Source: CAZJYT01 sp964550325 (lineage in GTDB: Bacteria > Patescibacteriota > Minisyncoccia > Minisyncoccales > CAZJYT01). Taken from it: a stretch of 8,107 bases of DNA. This document shows positions 1 to 6,169 of this stretch, piece after piece (within the stretch, counting starts at the first letter, position 1; each line of letters begins with the position of its first letter). The DNA lies in the NCBI GenBank assembly GCA_964550325.1, contig CAZJYT010000042.1, positions 1 to 8,107 on the forward strand, given 5' to 3'. The notes beneath the pieces were generated by a model, which searched no databases, was not told where the DNA came from, and saw nothing but the letters and a program-made list of their open reading frames with translations. The position numbers were made by a program, and so were the translations under genes.

Positions 1-1039
1 TTTCAACCACAATATACAAACTTTCTTTTGTATTCCTTATTAATACCATATTTATTCTTCTTATAGCAATTGATTGAGCGATCTCAAAAAGAGCCCCCGG
101 CTTTGCAATTTTCTCTCCCTTAATGACAAATAAAGTCAAATTTTCTTTGGCACTAATAATTTTTATCTGCCATTTTTTTGACCTAAACTCTCCGATAATG
201 GTCTTTTTAGAAGGGTCTTTAATAAAAGCAACCTCAATTTTTATTTTTGATTTTTTTACAAACTCCAGGGCTTTGTAATGAATAACCTTGCCTGCTTCCT
301 CTGCTTCTGCATAGCTTAAAGATTTTATTAATTTTGGATTTTTTACTAGTTTAGGGTCTGCGGAAAGGACCCCGGGGACATTTTTCCATAAAATTACTTT
401 TTCTGCGCCCAAAGCAGAAGCCAAAAAAGTAGCCGTTGTATCAGAACCCCCTCTACCCAAAGTTGTCGTTTGACCCATTTTCGTCTTTCCAATAAATCCA
501 GTAATCACCGGAACCTCTCTTAATTTCTCAATTCTCTTTCTTACATTTTCTCTACTCTCCTCATAACAGATATTTGCTTCTCCAAAATTATTATCTGTAA
601 TTATTCCCAATTCTTCTCCCGTAAATCTCTGAGCGGGAATACCATTTTTGATTAAAAGCTCAGCAAAAAGTAAAGAAGACCATTTCTCTCCATAAGAGAG
701 AATTTTATCTCTCAAGGCTAAGTTAGATTTAGTTCTCTTTCTTTTTTTAAAATCACTTTTGAGATCTTTCTTGAGGGCATCTATTTTTATCTTCAAGTTC
801 TCCTCTTCAATCCCAAAATTTTTTATCCAATTCTGGTGCTTTCTTTCTATTTCCTTAAGTAAGCCCTCCTCCTTCCTTTCAAACAATTTTATTAAATTAT
901 CTGTTACCCCTCCCAAGGCAGAAACCACGACAATTGGTTTTTTCCTTTTCTTTATTTGTTTCTTTATCCACCGCACCCCAAATTCTGTCAATTTTGGATC
1001 TGCTAAAATCTCTCCTCCAAATTTATTAACTATTTTCAT
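1..1039 (-). CDS. Aspartokinase, C-terminus cut by the window edge
   Basis: This gene phosphorylates L-aspartate, the committed step toward aspartate semialdehyde, lysine/DAP and threonine/methionine. Reading from ATG at 1039, the frame is open for 346 codons to the window edge. The N-terminal kinase domain shows KFGG (residues 6-9), VVSALGGVTD (38-47), GFIG (181-184), TTLGRGGSDTTA (192-203) and the nucleotide-loop motif LWKNVPGVLSADPK (217-230). From about residue 290 an ACT-like regulatory segment begins (IAKPGALFEIAQSIAIRRINM). It is unfinished, so a monofunctional enzyme and an aspartokinase-homoserine dehydrogenase fusion cannot be told apart. Oddly, the usual KFGGTS is KFGGEI here. It is the last visible gene of the lysine cluster, 245 bp after lysA, with a repeat ending 12 bp before its start codon. 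There is no clear Shine-Dalgarno site. Family assignment is firm; the exact paralogue is not. Confidence 0.93.
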   Translation of the reverse strand, partial: MKIVNKFGGEILADPKLTEFGVRWIKKQIKKRKKPIVVVSALGGVTDNLIKLFERKEEGLLKEIERKHQNWIKNFGIEEENLKIKIDALKKDLKSDFKKRKRTKSNLALRDKILSYGEKWSSLLFAELLIKNGIPAQRFTGEELGIITDNNFGEANICYEESRENVRKRIEKLREVPVITGFIGKTKMGQTTTLGRGGSDTTATFLASALGAEKVILWKNVPGVLSADPKLVKNPKLIKSLSYAEAEEAGKVIHYKALEFVKKSKIKIEVAFIKDPSKKTIIGEFRSKKWQIKIISAKENLTLFVIKGEKIAKPGALFEIAQSIAIRRINMVLIRNTKESLYIVVE

Positions 1040-1051
1040 AATTCACTTGTA

Positions 1052-1124
1052 CTATTTTTGCCGCTTTAGTAACAACAATTGATAACCCTTTTGGTGAGGC
1101 ATCTTGCCTCGGGGAGCATACCGC
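1052..1124 (+). repeat. Repeat copy A, upstream of aspartokinase
   Basis: This 73-bp unit aligns without gaps to 7251-7323, with 57 of 73 positions identical by hand count. It starts with CTATTTTTGCC, has AGTAACAA near position 20, then a variable stretch, the hairpin GAGGCATCTTGCCTC (6-bp stem, TCT loop), and ends GAGCATACCGC. Strand is given as the direction in which it reads from CTATTTTTG to ACCGC. The CTATTTTTG end lies 12 bp from the aspartokinase start codon, so in a minus-strand transcript the hairpin would be in the 5' leader. Confidence 0.75.
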
Positions 1125-1230
1125 AGCCGAGCCCCAGAAAAAGATTGTATTTCAGAAGGGACTCTGTAAGGCTCGGCGAGGTATAGGAGCGCCTGGTGAT
1201 AAACCCCTATTTCAGCACTTAAGGCGACTC

Positions 1231-1281
1231 CGTGCTCCCCGAGGCAAGATGCCTCAGGGGATTTGTTACCTAAGTGGTTAG
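1231..1281 (-). repeat. Repeat copy B, inverted relative to copy A, downstream of lysA
   Basis: Read on the minus strand, this copy has CCACTTAGGTAACAA, a short 7-nt spacer, then the same hairpin GAGGCATCTTGCCTC followed by GGGGAGCA. It matches copies A and C at both the GTAACAA box and the hairpin, but its spacer between them is 13 nt shorter and homology stops after GAGCA. With copy A it forms the perfect 24-bp inverted repeat. It starts 3 bp after the lysA stop codon. Confidence 0.65.
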
Positions 1282-1284
1282 CAA

Positions 1285-2532
1285 CTACAATTTACTAAAA
1301 TCTAATGTTGCAAAATAATCTTTTATTGTTTCTGCTCTTCTAATTTCTTCAACCTTTCCTCTTTCTCTCAAAAGTAACTCTTTTGGTCTCAATTTTCCAT
1401 TATAATTGAAGCTCATTGCAAAAGAATGAGCACCCGCATTATGTATAACCAAGATATCATTAATTTCTATTTTTGGCAATCTCCTATTGATAGCTAATTT
1501 ATCGTTATTTTCACAGAGAGAACCAACAACATCGTAAATTTTTGTTTTTCTCTTTTTCTCTTTCCCTAAAACCGTAATATGGTGATAAGCTCCATACATT
1601 GCAGGCCTTATTAAATGAGCAACGCTTGTGTCTACCCCAATATAATCTTTGTAGGTATGCTTTTTATGAATTACCTTTGTTATTAAAAACCCAAAAGGTC
1701 CTGTTATTGTCCTTCCACATTCCATAACAATCTTTGAAGAAAGATTGTTTTTGAGAAGAATTGTCTGATAGAATTTAAAAATTCTTTGAGCCAATTTTTT
1801 GAAATCAACCTCTTTCTCATTTTCTCTGTAGGGAATTCCAATTCCTCCCCCTAAATTTATAAACTCCACCTCAATCCCGATCCTTTTCTTTACCTCTAAA
1901 GCCAACTCAAACATTAATTTTGCAATTCCACTTAGAACCTCTTCTCTTAATTCATTGGAAACCACCATTGTATGAAGAGCAAATCTTTTCGCTCCTTTCT
2001 CTCTTAAGATTTTAAGAGCAGAAAAAACCTGTTCTTTTGTCATTCCAAACTTTGCCTCTTTTGGCTTGCCAATAGGATTTTTCCCTATCTTTTTCACTTC
2101 CCCAGGGTTATATCTCAGACAAACCAATTTTGGAATCCCTGCCTCTCTTTCCAAATCCTCAATAAAAGAAATATCATCTAAATTAATAATCGCTCCCAAT
2201 TCCCTTGCCTTTTTAAATTCTCCGGGAGGGGTATTATTTGAAGAAAACATTATTTCTTCTCCTTTAAAGCCCACCTTCTCTGCCATTACCAGTTCCGGTA
2301 GAGAACTACAATCAACTCCCATTTTTTCTTCTCTTAAAATTTTTAAAATATAGGGATTAGGACAGGCTTTTACTGCAAAGTAATTTTTAAATCCTGGCAA
2401 AATAGAAAAACTCTTTAAAAACTCTCTTGCTCTTTTTCTTATTCCTTTTTCATCATAAATATAAAAAGGCGTGGGGTATTTCCTGATAATATCTTCAATC
2501 TTCTTTTTGGTAAAGGGTAAAGCCATTCTCAT
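1285..2532 (-). CDS. lysA: Diaminopimelate decarboxylase
   Basis: This PLP enzyme of fold type III converts meso-2,6-diaminopimelate to L-lysine and CO2, the last lysine step, in the cytoplasm. The 415-aa product has the expected alanine-racemase-like barrel with the PLP lysine in YFAVKACPNP (K55), the glycine loop GGGIGIPY (228-235) and ECGRTITGPFG (271-281). The C-terminal beta domain has VGSLCENND (C340), comparable to the family's GPxCESGD, and HNAGAHSFAMSFNYNGKLRP (364-383). Histidine occupies the position that is tyrosine in the common AGAYG version, and HTMVVSNE stands where many members have HIGSQ, so this belongs to a divergent subgroup. A related D-amino-acid or carboxynorspermidine decarboxylase is the alternative, but the operon strongly favours LysA. 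Its ATG overlaps the dapL stop by 4 bp (ATGA), implying translational coupling. A second ATG at residue 3 is also possible. Confidence 0.93.
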   Translation of the reverse strand: MRMALPFTKKKIEDIIRKYPTPFYIYDEKGIRKRAREFLKSFSILPGFKNYFAVKACPNPYILKILREEKMGVDCSSLPELVMAEKVGFKGEEIMFSSNNTPPGEFKKARELGAIINLDDISFIEDLEREAGIPKLVCLRYNPGEVKKIGKNPIGKPKEAKFGMTKEQVFSALKILREKGAKRFALHTMVVSNELREEVLSGIAKLMFELALEVKKRIGIEVEFINLGGGIGIPYRENEKEVDFKKLAQRIFKFYQTILLKNNLSSKIVMECGRTITGPFGFLITKVIHKKHTYKDYIGVDTSVAHLIRPAMYGAYHHITVLGKEKKRKTKIYDVVGSLCENNDKLAINRRLPKIEINDILVIHNAGAHSFAMSFNYNGKLRPKELLLRERGKVEEIRRAETIKDYFATLDFSKL

Positions 2533-3728
2533 ATCTTTTTAAATTTTTTAATTAAAGAAGAAATTGCTTTTTCAATAACCTTTCTTTTGGGAAAGGCAGA
2601 AAATCTTACAAATCCCTCTCCATATTCTCCAAAACCACTTCCTGGAACACAGACAATTTTTGTTTCTTTTAAAAGGAATTCAAAAAATTCAAAAGAAGAA
2701 AATCCCTGGGGACATTTTACCCATAAATAGGGACTATTTTCACCTCCGAAAACCTTAAAATTTAATTTTAAAAGGGACTCTCTTAAGATTTTTGCATTTT
2801 TTAAATAATATCTAATCTGCTCTCTAATTTCCTTTTCTCCTTTTTCAGATAAAACCGCCAAACCCCCTGCCTGGGAAATATTAGAAGCCCCATTGAAGGT
2901 TATCGCTCTCTTTTTTGCCCAAAGCCTATTTACTTTCCATTTCTCTCTTATATCTTCTGTTTCTAATTCTTTTGGTAAAACCAACCAACCCAATCTTACC
3001 CCAGTAAAACCGGCAAATTTAGAAAAACTTTGAATTTCAATGGCGCATCTTTTGGCTCCTCTAATCTGATAAATGCTTTTTGGTAAATTTTTATCTTGAA
3101 TATACTCAGAATAAGCTGCATCAAAAATAATTACTGCCTTTTGAGACAAGGCATAGTCAACAAATTTTTTAAGATAGGATTTTGTTAAAACAGTGCCGGT
3201 AGGATTGTTTGGACTACACAAAAAAATTAAATCTACCTTTTCCGAGGGTAAAGAAGGAAAAAAATTATTTTCTTCAATAGCTGGCAAATAAATAATTTTT
3301 CTTCCACTCAACAAATTTGCATCCCGATAAACAGGATAAACAGGATTGGAAATAGCCACCCTGCAATCTTGGGAAAACAAATGAGTTATTTGGGCACAAT
3401 CTGGTTTCGCTCCGTCTGAAACAAAGATTTCTCTTTCTGTGAGCTTTATCCCTCTTTTCTCATAAAATTTACAAATAGCCCTTCTTAACTGAATATCCCC
3501 TTGGATTTCTCCATATCCGGTGTAAGTAGTAGGACTACCTAATTCTTTAACCTTTTTCAAAAGAGCCCTTACCACCTGAGGAACCAAAGGCAAGGTAGTA
3601 TCTCCAATACCTAAATTTAAAAGCCTCTCTTTTGGCCTCTCTCTCAAAAACTCCTCGCATTTTCTCTGAATTTCAACAAAAAGATAATCTTTGGGAAGAT
3701 TTTGAAAAAAAGGATTTATCTTTGCCAT
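2529..3728 (-). CDS. dapL: LL-diaminopimelate aminotransferase
   Basis: This class I/II PLP aminotransferase makes LL-2,6-diaminopimelate from tetrahydrodipicolinate with glutamate as amino donor. It replaces the succinylase or acetylase steps (DapD/C/E) in one reaction. The 399-aa length is close to the family norm of about 400-410. Visible features are YTGYGEIQGDIQLRRAI (69-85), the CSPNNPTG loop (171-178), the PLP-contacting D203 and Y206 in IFDAAYSEY, the Schiff-base lysine K237 in SFSKFAGFTGVRLGW, and the C-terminal carboxylate-binding arginine in EGFVRFSAF (R375). The SFSKFAGFTG signature and the position between dapA and lysA distinguish it from general aspartate or alanine aminotransferases. 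It begins 3 bp after the dapA stop codon and overlaps lysA by 4 bp. DapL needs DapF to make meso-DAP, and no dapF is present in the window. Confidence 0.94.
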   Translation of the reverse strand: MAKINPFFQNLPKDYLFVEIQRKCEEFLRERPKERLLNLGIGDTTLPLVPQVVRALLKKVKELGSPTTYTGYGEIQGDIQLRRAICKFYEKRGIKLTEREIFVSDGAKPDCAQITHLFSQDCRVAISNPVYPVYRDANLLSGRKIIYLPAIEENNFFPSLPSEKVDLIFLCSPNNPTGTVLTKSYLKKFVDYALSQKAVIIFDAAYSEYIQDKNLPKSIYQIRGAKRCAIEIQSFSKFAGFTGVRLGWLVLPKELETEDIREKWKVNRLWAKKRAITFNGASNISQAGGLAVLSEKGEKEIREQIRYYLKNAKILRESLLKLNFKVFGGENSPYLWVKCPQGFSSFEFFEFLLKETKIVCVPGSGFGEYGEGFVRFSAFPKRKVIEKAISSLIKKFKKI

Positions 3729-3731
3729 TCT

Positions 3732-4622
3732 CTAAATCAAACCCAATTCTCTTAATCTTTCTTTTAACACCTCCTTGCTTTTTGGTGTGATTTTACAGAG
3801 GGGTAATCTGAAATTTTCTTTTATCATTCCCATCATTGAAAGGGCAGTCTTAACAGGGATGGGATTGGTCTCGATGAAATTTACTCTCATCAAACCTAAT
3901 AATCTGTAATGAATTTCTCTTGCTCTTTCAAAATTTCCCTCCAATGCCAATTTACAAAGCTCACTAAATTCTCGGGGAACCTCATTTGCCACCACACTAA
4001 TACATCCTTTAGCGCCCAAAGCAATTAAAGGTAAGGTAAGGGCATCATCACCTGATAAAACAGTAAAATCTTCCTCTGCTCTTTTTATAATCTCTGCTAC
4101 TTGATTGAGATTACCAGAGGCTTCTTTTATTGCGATAACCTCTGGAACCCTCTCTAAAATTTTAAAAACTGTCTCTGGAGTTAAATTACATCCGGTGCGA
4201 GAAGGAACATTATAAAGGATAATGGGCAAACCTACCGCTTCTGCTATTTTCTGATAATGCTCTATTAAACCATTGGGAGTGGGCTTGTTGTAATAAGGGG
4301 TAACTACTAATAAGGCATCTGCTCCTGCTTTCTCTGCTGTTTGAGAAAGAGAAATTGCTTTTTGGGTATCATTTGAACCTGTCCCCACAATAATGGGTAC
4401 CCTTCCCTTTACCCTCTCACAGGCAGTTTTGATAATTTCTGAATATTCTTCAGGTTTAATAGTAGCGCCTTCTCCGGTAGTGCCACAAAGAACCAATCCT
4501 GAAACTCCATTCTCTATCTGAAAATCAATTAGATTCCTTAAACTTGAAAAATCCACACTTTTGTCATCATTAAAAGGAGTAACCAAAGCAGGAATTGCCC
4601 CACTTAGATTAATTTTTCTCAT
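3732..4622 (-). CDS. dapA: 4-Hydroxy-tetrahydrodipicolinate synthase
   Basis: This class I aldolase condenses pyruvate with L-aspartate 4-semialdehyde, committing the semialdehyde to lysine/DAP. The 296-aa TIM barrel is full length. It shows PALVTPF (11-17), the substrate-activating GTTGEGAT (47-54), VVTPYYNKP (106-114), YNVPSRTG (137-144; catalytic Tyr138 and substrate-binding Arg142), the Schiff-base lysine K166 in IKEASG, LSGDD (189-193) and NPIPVK (253-258). All the residues that separate DapA from N-acetylneuraminate lyase and other family members appear intact, and the dapB-dapA-dapL-lysA order supports this role. It starts 33 bp after dapB with an A-rich gap that lacks a Shine-Dalgarno sequence, and ends 3 bp before dapL, so it is probably in one transcript. 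Confidence 0.96.
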   Translation of the reverse strand: MRKINLSGAIPALVTPFNDDKSVDFSSLRNLIDFQIENGVSGLVLCGTTGEGATIKPEEYSEIIKTACERVKGRVPIIVGTGSNDTQKAISLSQTAEKAGADALLVVTPYYNKPTPNGLIEHYQKIAEAVGLPIILYNVPSRTGCNLTPETVFKILERVPEVIAIKEASGNLNQVAEIIKRAEEDFTVLSGDDALTLPLIALGAKGCISVVANEVPREFSELCKLALEGNFERAREIHYRLLGLMRVNFIETNPIPVKTALSMMGMIKENFRLPLCKITPKSKEVLKERLRELGLI

Positions 4623-4655
4623 AATTTTTGAAATTTTTTTATTTTTTTCCGACCT

Positions 4656-5399
4656 TTAAATCTTCAAAATTTCTCTTAAAACATCATCAAAGCGATAAAA
4701 CCCCTTTTTATTTTGGATAAATTCAGCGGCCAAAATTGCTCCCCTGGCAAAACCCTCTCTGCTATGAGCTAAGTGGCTGAGAACTATCTCATCGGCACTA
4801 CTATCAAATATTACCTGGTGAAGCCCCGGACACCTCCCTCCTCTAATTCCAACAAAATGCAATTCTTCTGGTTTTATTTTTCTGTTTAATCTTTCTGATT
4901 GAATTGTTTTTTTGTTTTTAAAATATTTCAAAATTAAATTTGCAATTTTGAGAGCGGTTCCTGAAGGACTATCTTTTTTTCCCCGATGATGGATTTCAAA
5001 GCCGAAAACATCGTAAAAATTTTCAAATTTTGATAAATATTGAGCAGATTTTTCAACAATTTTAAAAAAGATATTGGCTCCAATGGAAAAATTGGGAGCA
5101 AAAACAAAGCCTATTTTAGCTTCTTCTACCATTTTTTTCACTTTATCTAAGTTTTCATACCAACCTGTCGTGCCTACCACCATATTTTTTCCTACCCCTA
5201 CTACCTTCTTTATATTCTCCACGACAATTTTAGGAGAGGTAAAATCAATTACCACCTCGCTTTTTCTCACTCCCTCTAAATCTAATTCTTCTTTCTCATT
5301 TCTAAAACTAATAGAGACAATTTCATGGCTTCCTTCTTCCCTTATTACTCTTTCTACCTCTTTTCCCATTCTTCCATATCCCAAAATTGCAATTTTCAT
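4656..5399 (-). CDS. dapB: 4-Hydroxy-tetrahydrodipicolinate reductase
   Basis: This enzyme reduces the DapA product to tetrahydrodipicolinate using NAD(P)H. The 247-aa protein begins with a Rossmann fold (MKIAILGYGRMG, glycine motif at 7-12), then VIDFTSP (50-56) and GTTGW (76-80). APNFSIGAN (101-109) leads into the catalytic and substrate-binding EIHHRGKKDSPSGTAL (135-150), in which H137, H138 and K141 correspond to the essential histidines and lysine of characterised DapB. GIRGGRCPGLHQV (184-196) follows, then LSHLAHSREGFARGA (207-221). It is slightly shorter than the roughly 270-aa proteobacterial enzymes. It is the first gene of the lysine cluster, and a sigma70-like promoter lies just upstream. 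The predicted leader is short (about 16 nt) and A-rich, with no Shine-Dalgarno sequence. Confidence 0.96.
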   Translation of the reverse strand: MKIAILGYGRMGKEVERVIREEGSHEIVSISFRNEKEELDLEGVRKSEVVIDFTSPKIVVENIKKVVGVGKNMVVGTTGWYENLDKVKKMVEEAKIGFVFAPNFSIGANIFFKIVEKSAQYLSKFENFYDVFGFEIHHRGKKDSPSGTALKIANLILKYFKNKKTIQSERLNRKIKPEELHFVGIRGGRCPGLHQVIFDSSADEIVLSHLAHSREGFARGAILAAEFIQNKKGFYRFDDVLREILKI

Positions 5400-5421
5400 A
5401 ATTTTTTTTAATTTTTTTCTA

Positions 5422-5449
5422 ATCTTACTTCCTATTTTTTCTCAGTCAA
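5422..5449 (-). promoter_or_regulatory. Predicted sigma70-like promoter for the dapB-lysA operon
   Basis: On the minus strand, TTGACT (5449-5444) is followed after 16 bp by TAAGAT (5427-5422). That is a 5/6 match to the bacterial -35 and a 4/6 match to the -10. Transcription would start near 5415, about 16 nt before the dapB ATG. No lysine riboswitch or T-box could fit in a leader that short. AT-rich DNA produces such matches easily, but the position and spacing are good. Confidence 0.5.
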
Positions 5450-5463
5450 ATTTTTCAAAAAAA

Positions 5464-5493
5464 TTGACAAAAGGAGATGTTTTTTGTTAAAAT
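5464..5493 (+). promoter_or_regulatory. Predicted extended -10 promoter for the ACT-domain gene
   Basis: A perfect TTGACA (5464-5469) is followed after 18 bp by TAAAAT (5488-5493), preceded by TG at 5485-5486, giving an extended -10 (TGTTAAAAT). Transcription would start near 5500, only about 6 nt before the ATG at 5507. This decides the start of the downstream gene, because the earlier in-frame ATG at 5477 lies inside the promoter. Its -35 is 14 bp from the divergent -35 of dapB. Confidence 0.62.
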
Positions 5494-5499
5494 TTTAAC
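5486..5499. promoter_or_regulatory. Perfect 14-bp palindrome over the -10 region, candidate operator
   Basis: GTTAAAATTTTAAC is a perfect 7+7 palindrome covering the predicted -10 box and reaching the expected transcription start of the ACT-domain gene. A dimeric regulator bound here would block that promoter, which would fit autoregulation. The core is only A and T, so chance is a real alternative in DNA of this composition. Confidence 0.3.
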
Positions 5500-5506
5500 A
5501 ATTTTT

Positions 5507-6166
5507 ATGCTTACAGTAAGTAGAGTAGTAAAAGAAATCATTAAAGAGACCCCTTTTTTAGAAGAAGGGTTAGAAAGAGAAATAATTAACCTCTCTGCCC
5601 TGAGCCGACTATTAAAGCCTCAGATTGAAAAAAGGCTTTTAAAGGAGATAAGAGAGGGAGCTATAGTGATGGCTTTAAAAAGAATGGAAGAGAGATTAAA
5701 AAGAGAGAGAAAAAAAAGAAAAAAAATTTTAGAGATTTTAGAAATAAGGACAGTTAACAATCTCTCCCTCTTTACTTTTTCCATCTCCCCCACTATTTAT
5801 GAAAAAATTAAAGAATTCCAAAAAATAAAATTTAAAAAAAGAGAAACAATCTGTATTCTCTCAGAAGGAACAAGGGAAATCACCTTTACTATCAGCTCTC
5901 AATTAATCAAAAAAATTAAAGAAAACTTCAAAAGAGAAAAACTCTTATTTAAAAAAGATAATCTCTCTTTAATTACCCTCAGACTTCCCAAAAAGGCAAT
6001 TTCTATTCCCGGGACCTACTATCAAATTCTAAAATTTTTAGCCTGGGAGAATATAAATTTAATAGAAATTTTCTCCACCTATACAGAACTCTCTCTTTTG
6101 ATAGAAAAAAAAGATGTAAAGAGGGTATTTTCAATCTTTAATACCCTCAGAATTTCTCAACCCTAA
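5507..6166 (+). CDS. ACT-domain protein with helical, HTH-like N-terminus; putative amino-acid-responsive regulator
   Basis: From ATG 5507 the product is 219 aa and soluble, with no signal peptide or membrane segment. Residues 1-60 are helical, and INLSALSRLLKP (27-38) followed by EIREGAIVMALKRM (47-60) resembles a winged-helix-type module. A very basic helix follows (61-75). Residues about 85-145 look like a degenerate first ACT fold. Residues 153-213 are a recognisable ACT domain (SIPGTYYQILKFLAWENINLIEIFST), similar to the second regulatory ACT of aspartokinases but without any kinase. The arrangement recalls archaeal predicted regulators of amino-acid metabolism containing ACT (COG2150-like), a link made from memory. 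It is divergent from dapB and convergent with the DHQ synthase gene, with 3 bp between the stops. An earlier in-frame ATG at 5477 would add 10 residues, but it lies within the promoter and directly abuts GGAG with no spacer. DNA binding and ligand are inferred. Confidence 0.8.
   Translation: MLTVSRVVKEIIKETPFLEEGLEREIINLSALSRLLKPQIEKRLLKEIREGAIVMALKRMEERLKRERKKRKKILEILEIRTVNNLSLFTFSISPTIYEKIKEFQKIKFKKRETICILSEGTREITFTISSQLIKKIKENFKREKLLFKKDNLSLITLRLPKKAISIPGTYYQILKFLAWENINLIEIFSTYTELSLLIEKKDVKRVFSIFNTLRISQP
6121..6148. terminator. Hairpin in the convergent gene ends, possible bidirectional terminator
   Basis: GAGGGTATT (6121-6129) and AATACCCTC (6140-6148) form a perfect 9-bp stem with a 10-nt loop, inside the last codons of the ACT-domain gene and 21 bp past the end of the DHQ synthase gene. 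On the minus strand the stem is followed by TTTACAT and then CTTTTTTTT, a reasonable T-tract for ending the DHQ synthase transcript. On the plus strand an ATTTTATTTTT run comes about 19 nt later, which is a weaker fit. Confidence 0.45.
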
Positions 6167-6169
6167 ATT

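Larger units (their letters stand above)
1040..1284. repeat. GC-rich palindromic intergenic element between lysA and aspartokinase
   Basis: This 245-bp gap holds no convincing gene. By hand count, 1091-1260 is about 56% G+C, far above the AT-rich genes on either side. It contains a perfect 24-bp inverted repeat (1095-1118 and 1233-1256). An inner 8-bp inverted repeat, GCCGAGCC/GGCTCGGC (1126-1133 and 1170-1177), lies inside it. TATTTCAG occurs directly repeated at 1148-1155 and 1208-1215, each followed by a similar AAGG..GACTC string. A partial internal copy, CTCGGCGAGGTATAG (1172-1186), resembles 7307-7319. The arrangement, two short palindromes facing each other around a roughly 115-bp core, looks like a REPIN or a non-autonomous mobile element. 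No target-site duplication is obvious, and neither outer arm is followed by a T-run expected of a simple terminator. Confidence 0.75.

Noticed and set aside
759..1082. Plus-strand open frame opposite the aspartokinase N-terminus
   Set aside because: It is the antisense shadow of a clear kinase domain, rich in Phe/Ser/Pro as expected from the reverse of Lys/Glu-rich coding, and runs into the repeat.
1095..1256. Simple rho-independent terminator after lysA
   Set aside because: The 24-bp arms are separated by 114 bp and neither is followed by a T-tract on the appropriate strand; the same hairpin core occurs elsewhere as a repeat.
1040..1284. CRISPR array or tRNA in the GC-rich gap
   Set aside because: There are only two inverted copies and no regular direct-repeat spacing, and I could not build a cloverleaf from the segment.
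2066..2353. Plus-strand open frame opposite lysA
   Set aside because: Antisense shadow of a conserved decarboxylase with no start signal or domain.
5074..5490. Plus-strand open frame opposite dapB reaching into the divergent promoters
   Set aside because: Antisense to dapB's conserved NAD-binding domain; it would also cross both predicted promoters.
5477..5506. Earlier ATG giving the ACT-domain protein 10 more residues
   Set aside because: The codon lies between the -35 and -10 boxes, upstream of the predicted transcript start, and the GGAG next to it touches the ATG with no spacing.
5400..5506. Lysine riboswitch or T-box leader upstream of dapB
   Set aside because: The gap is only 107 bp, shared with a divergent promoter, AT-only in large part, and the predicted leader is about 16 nt.
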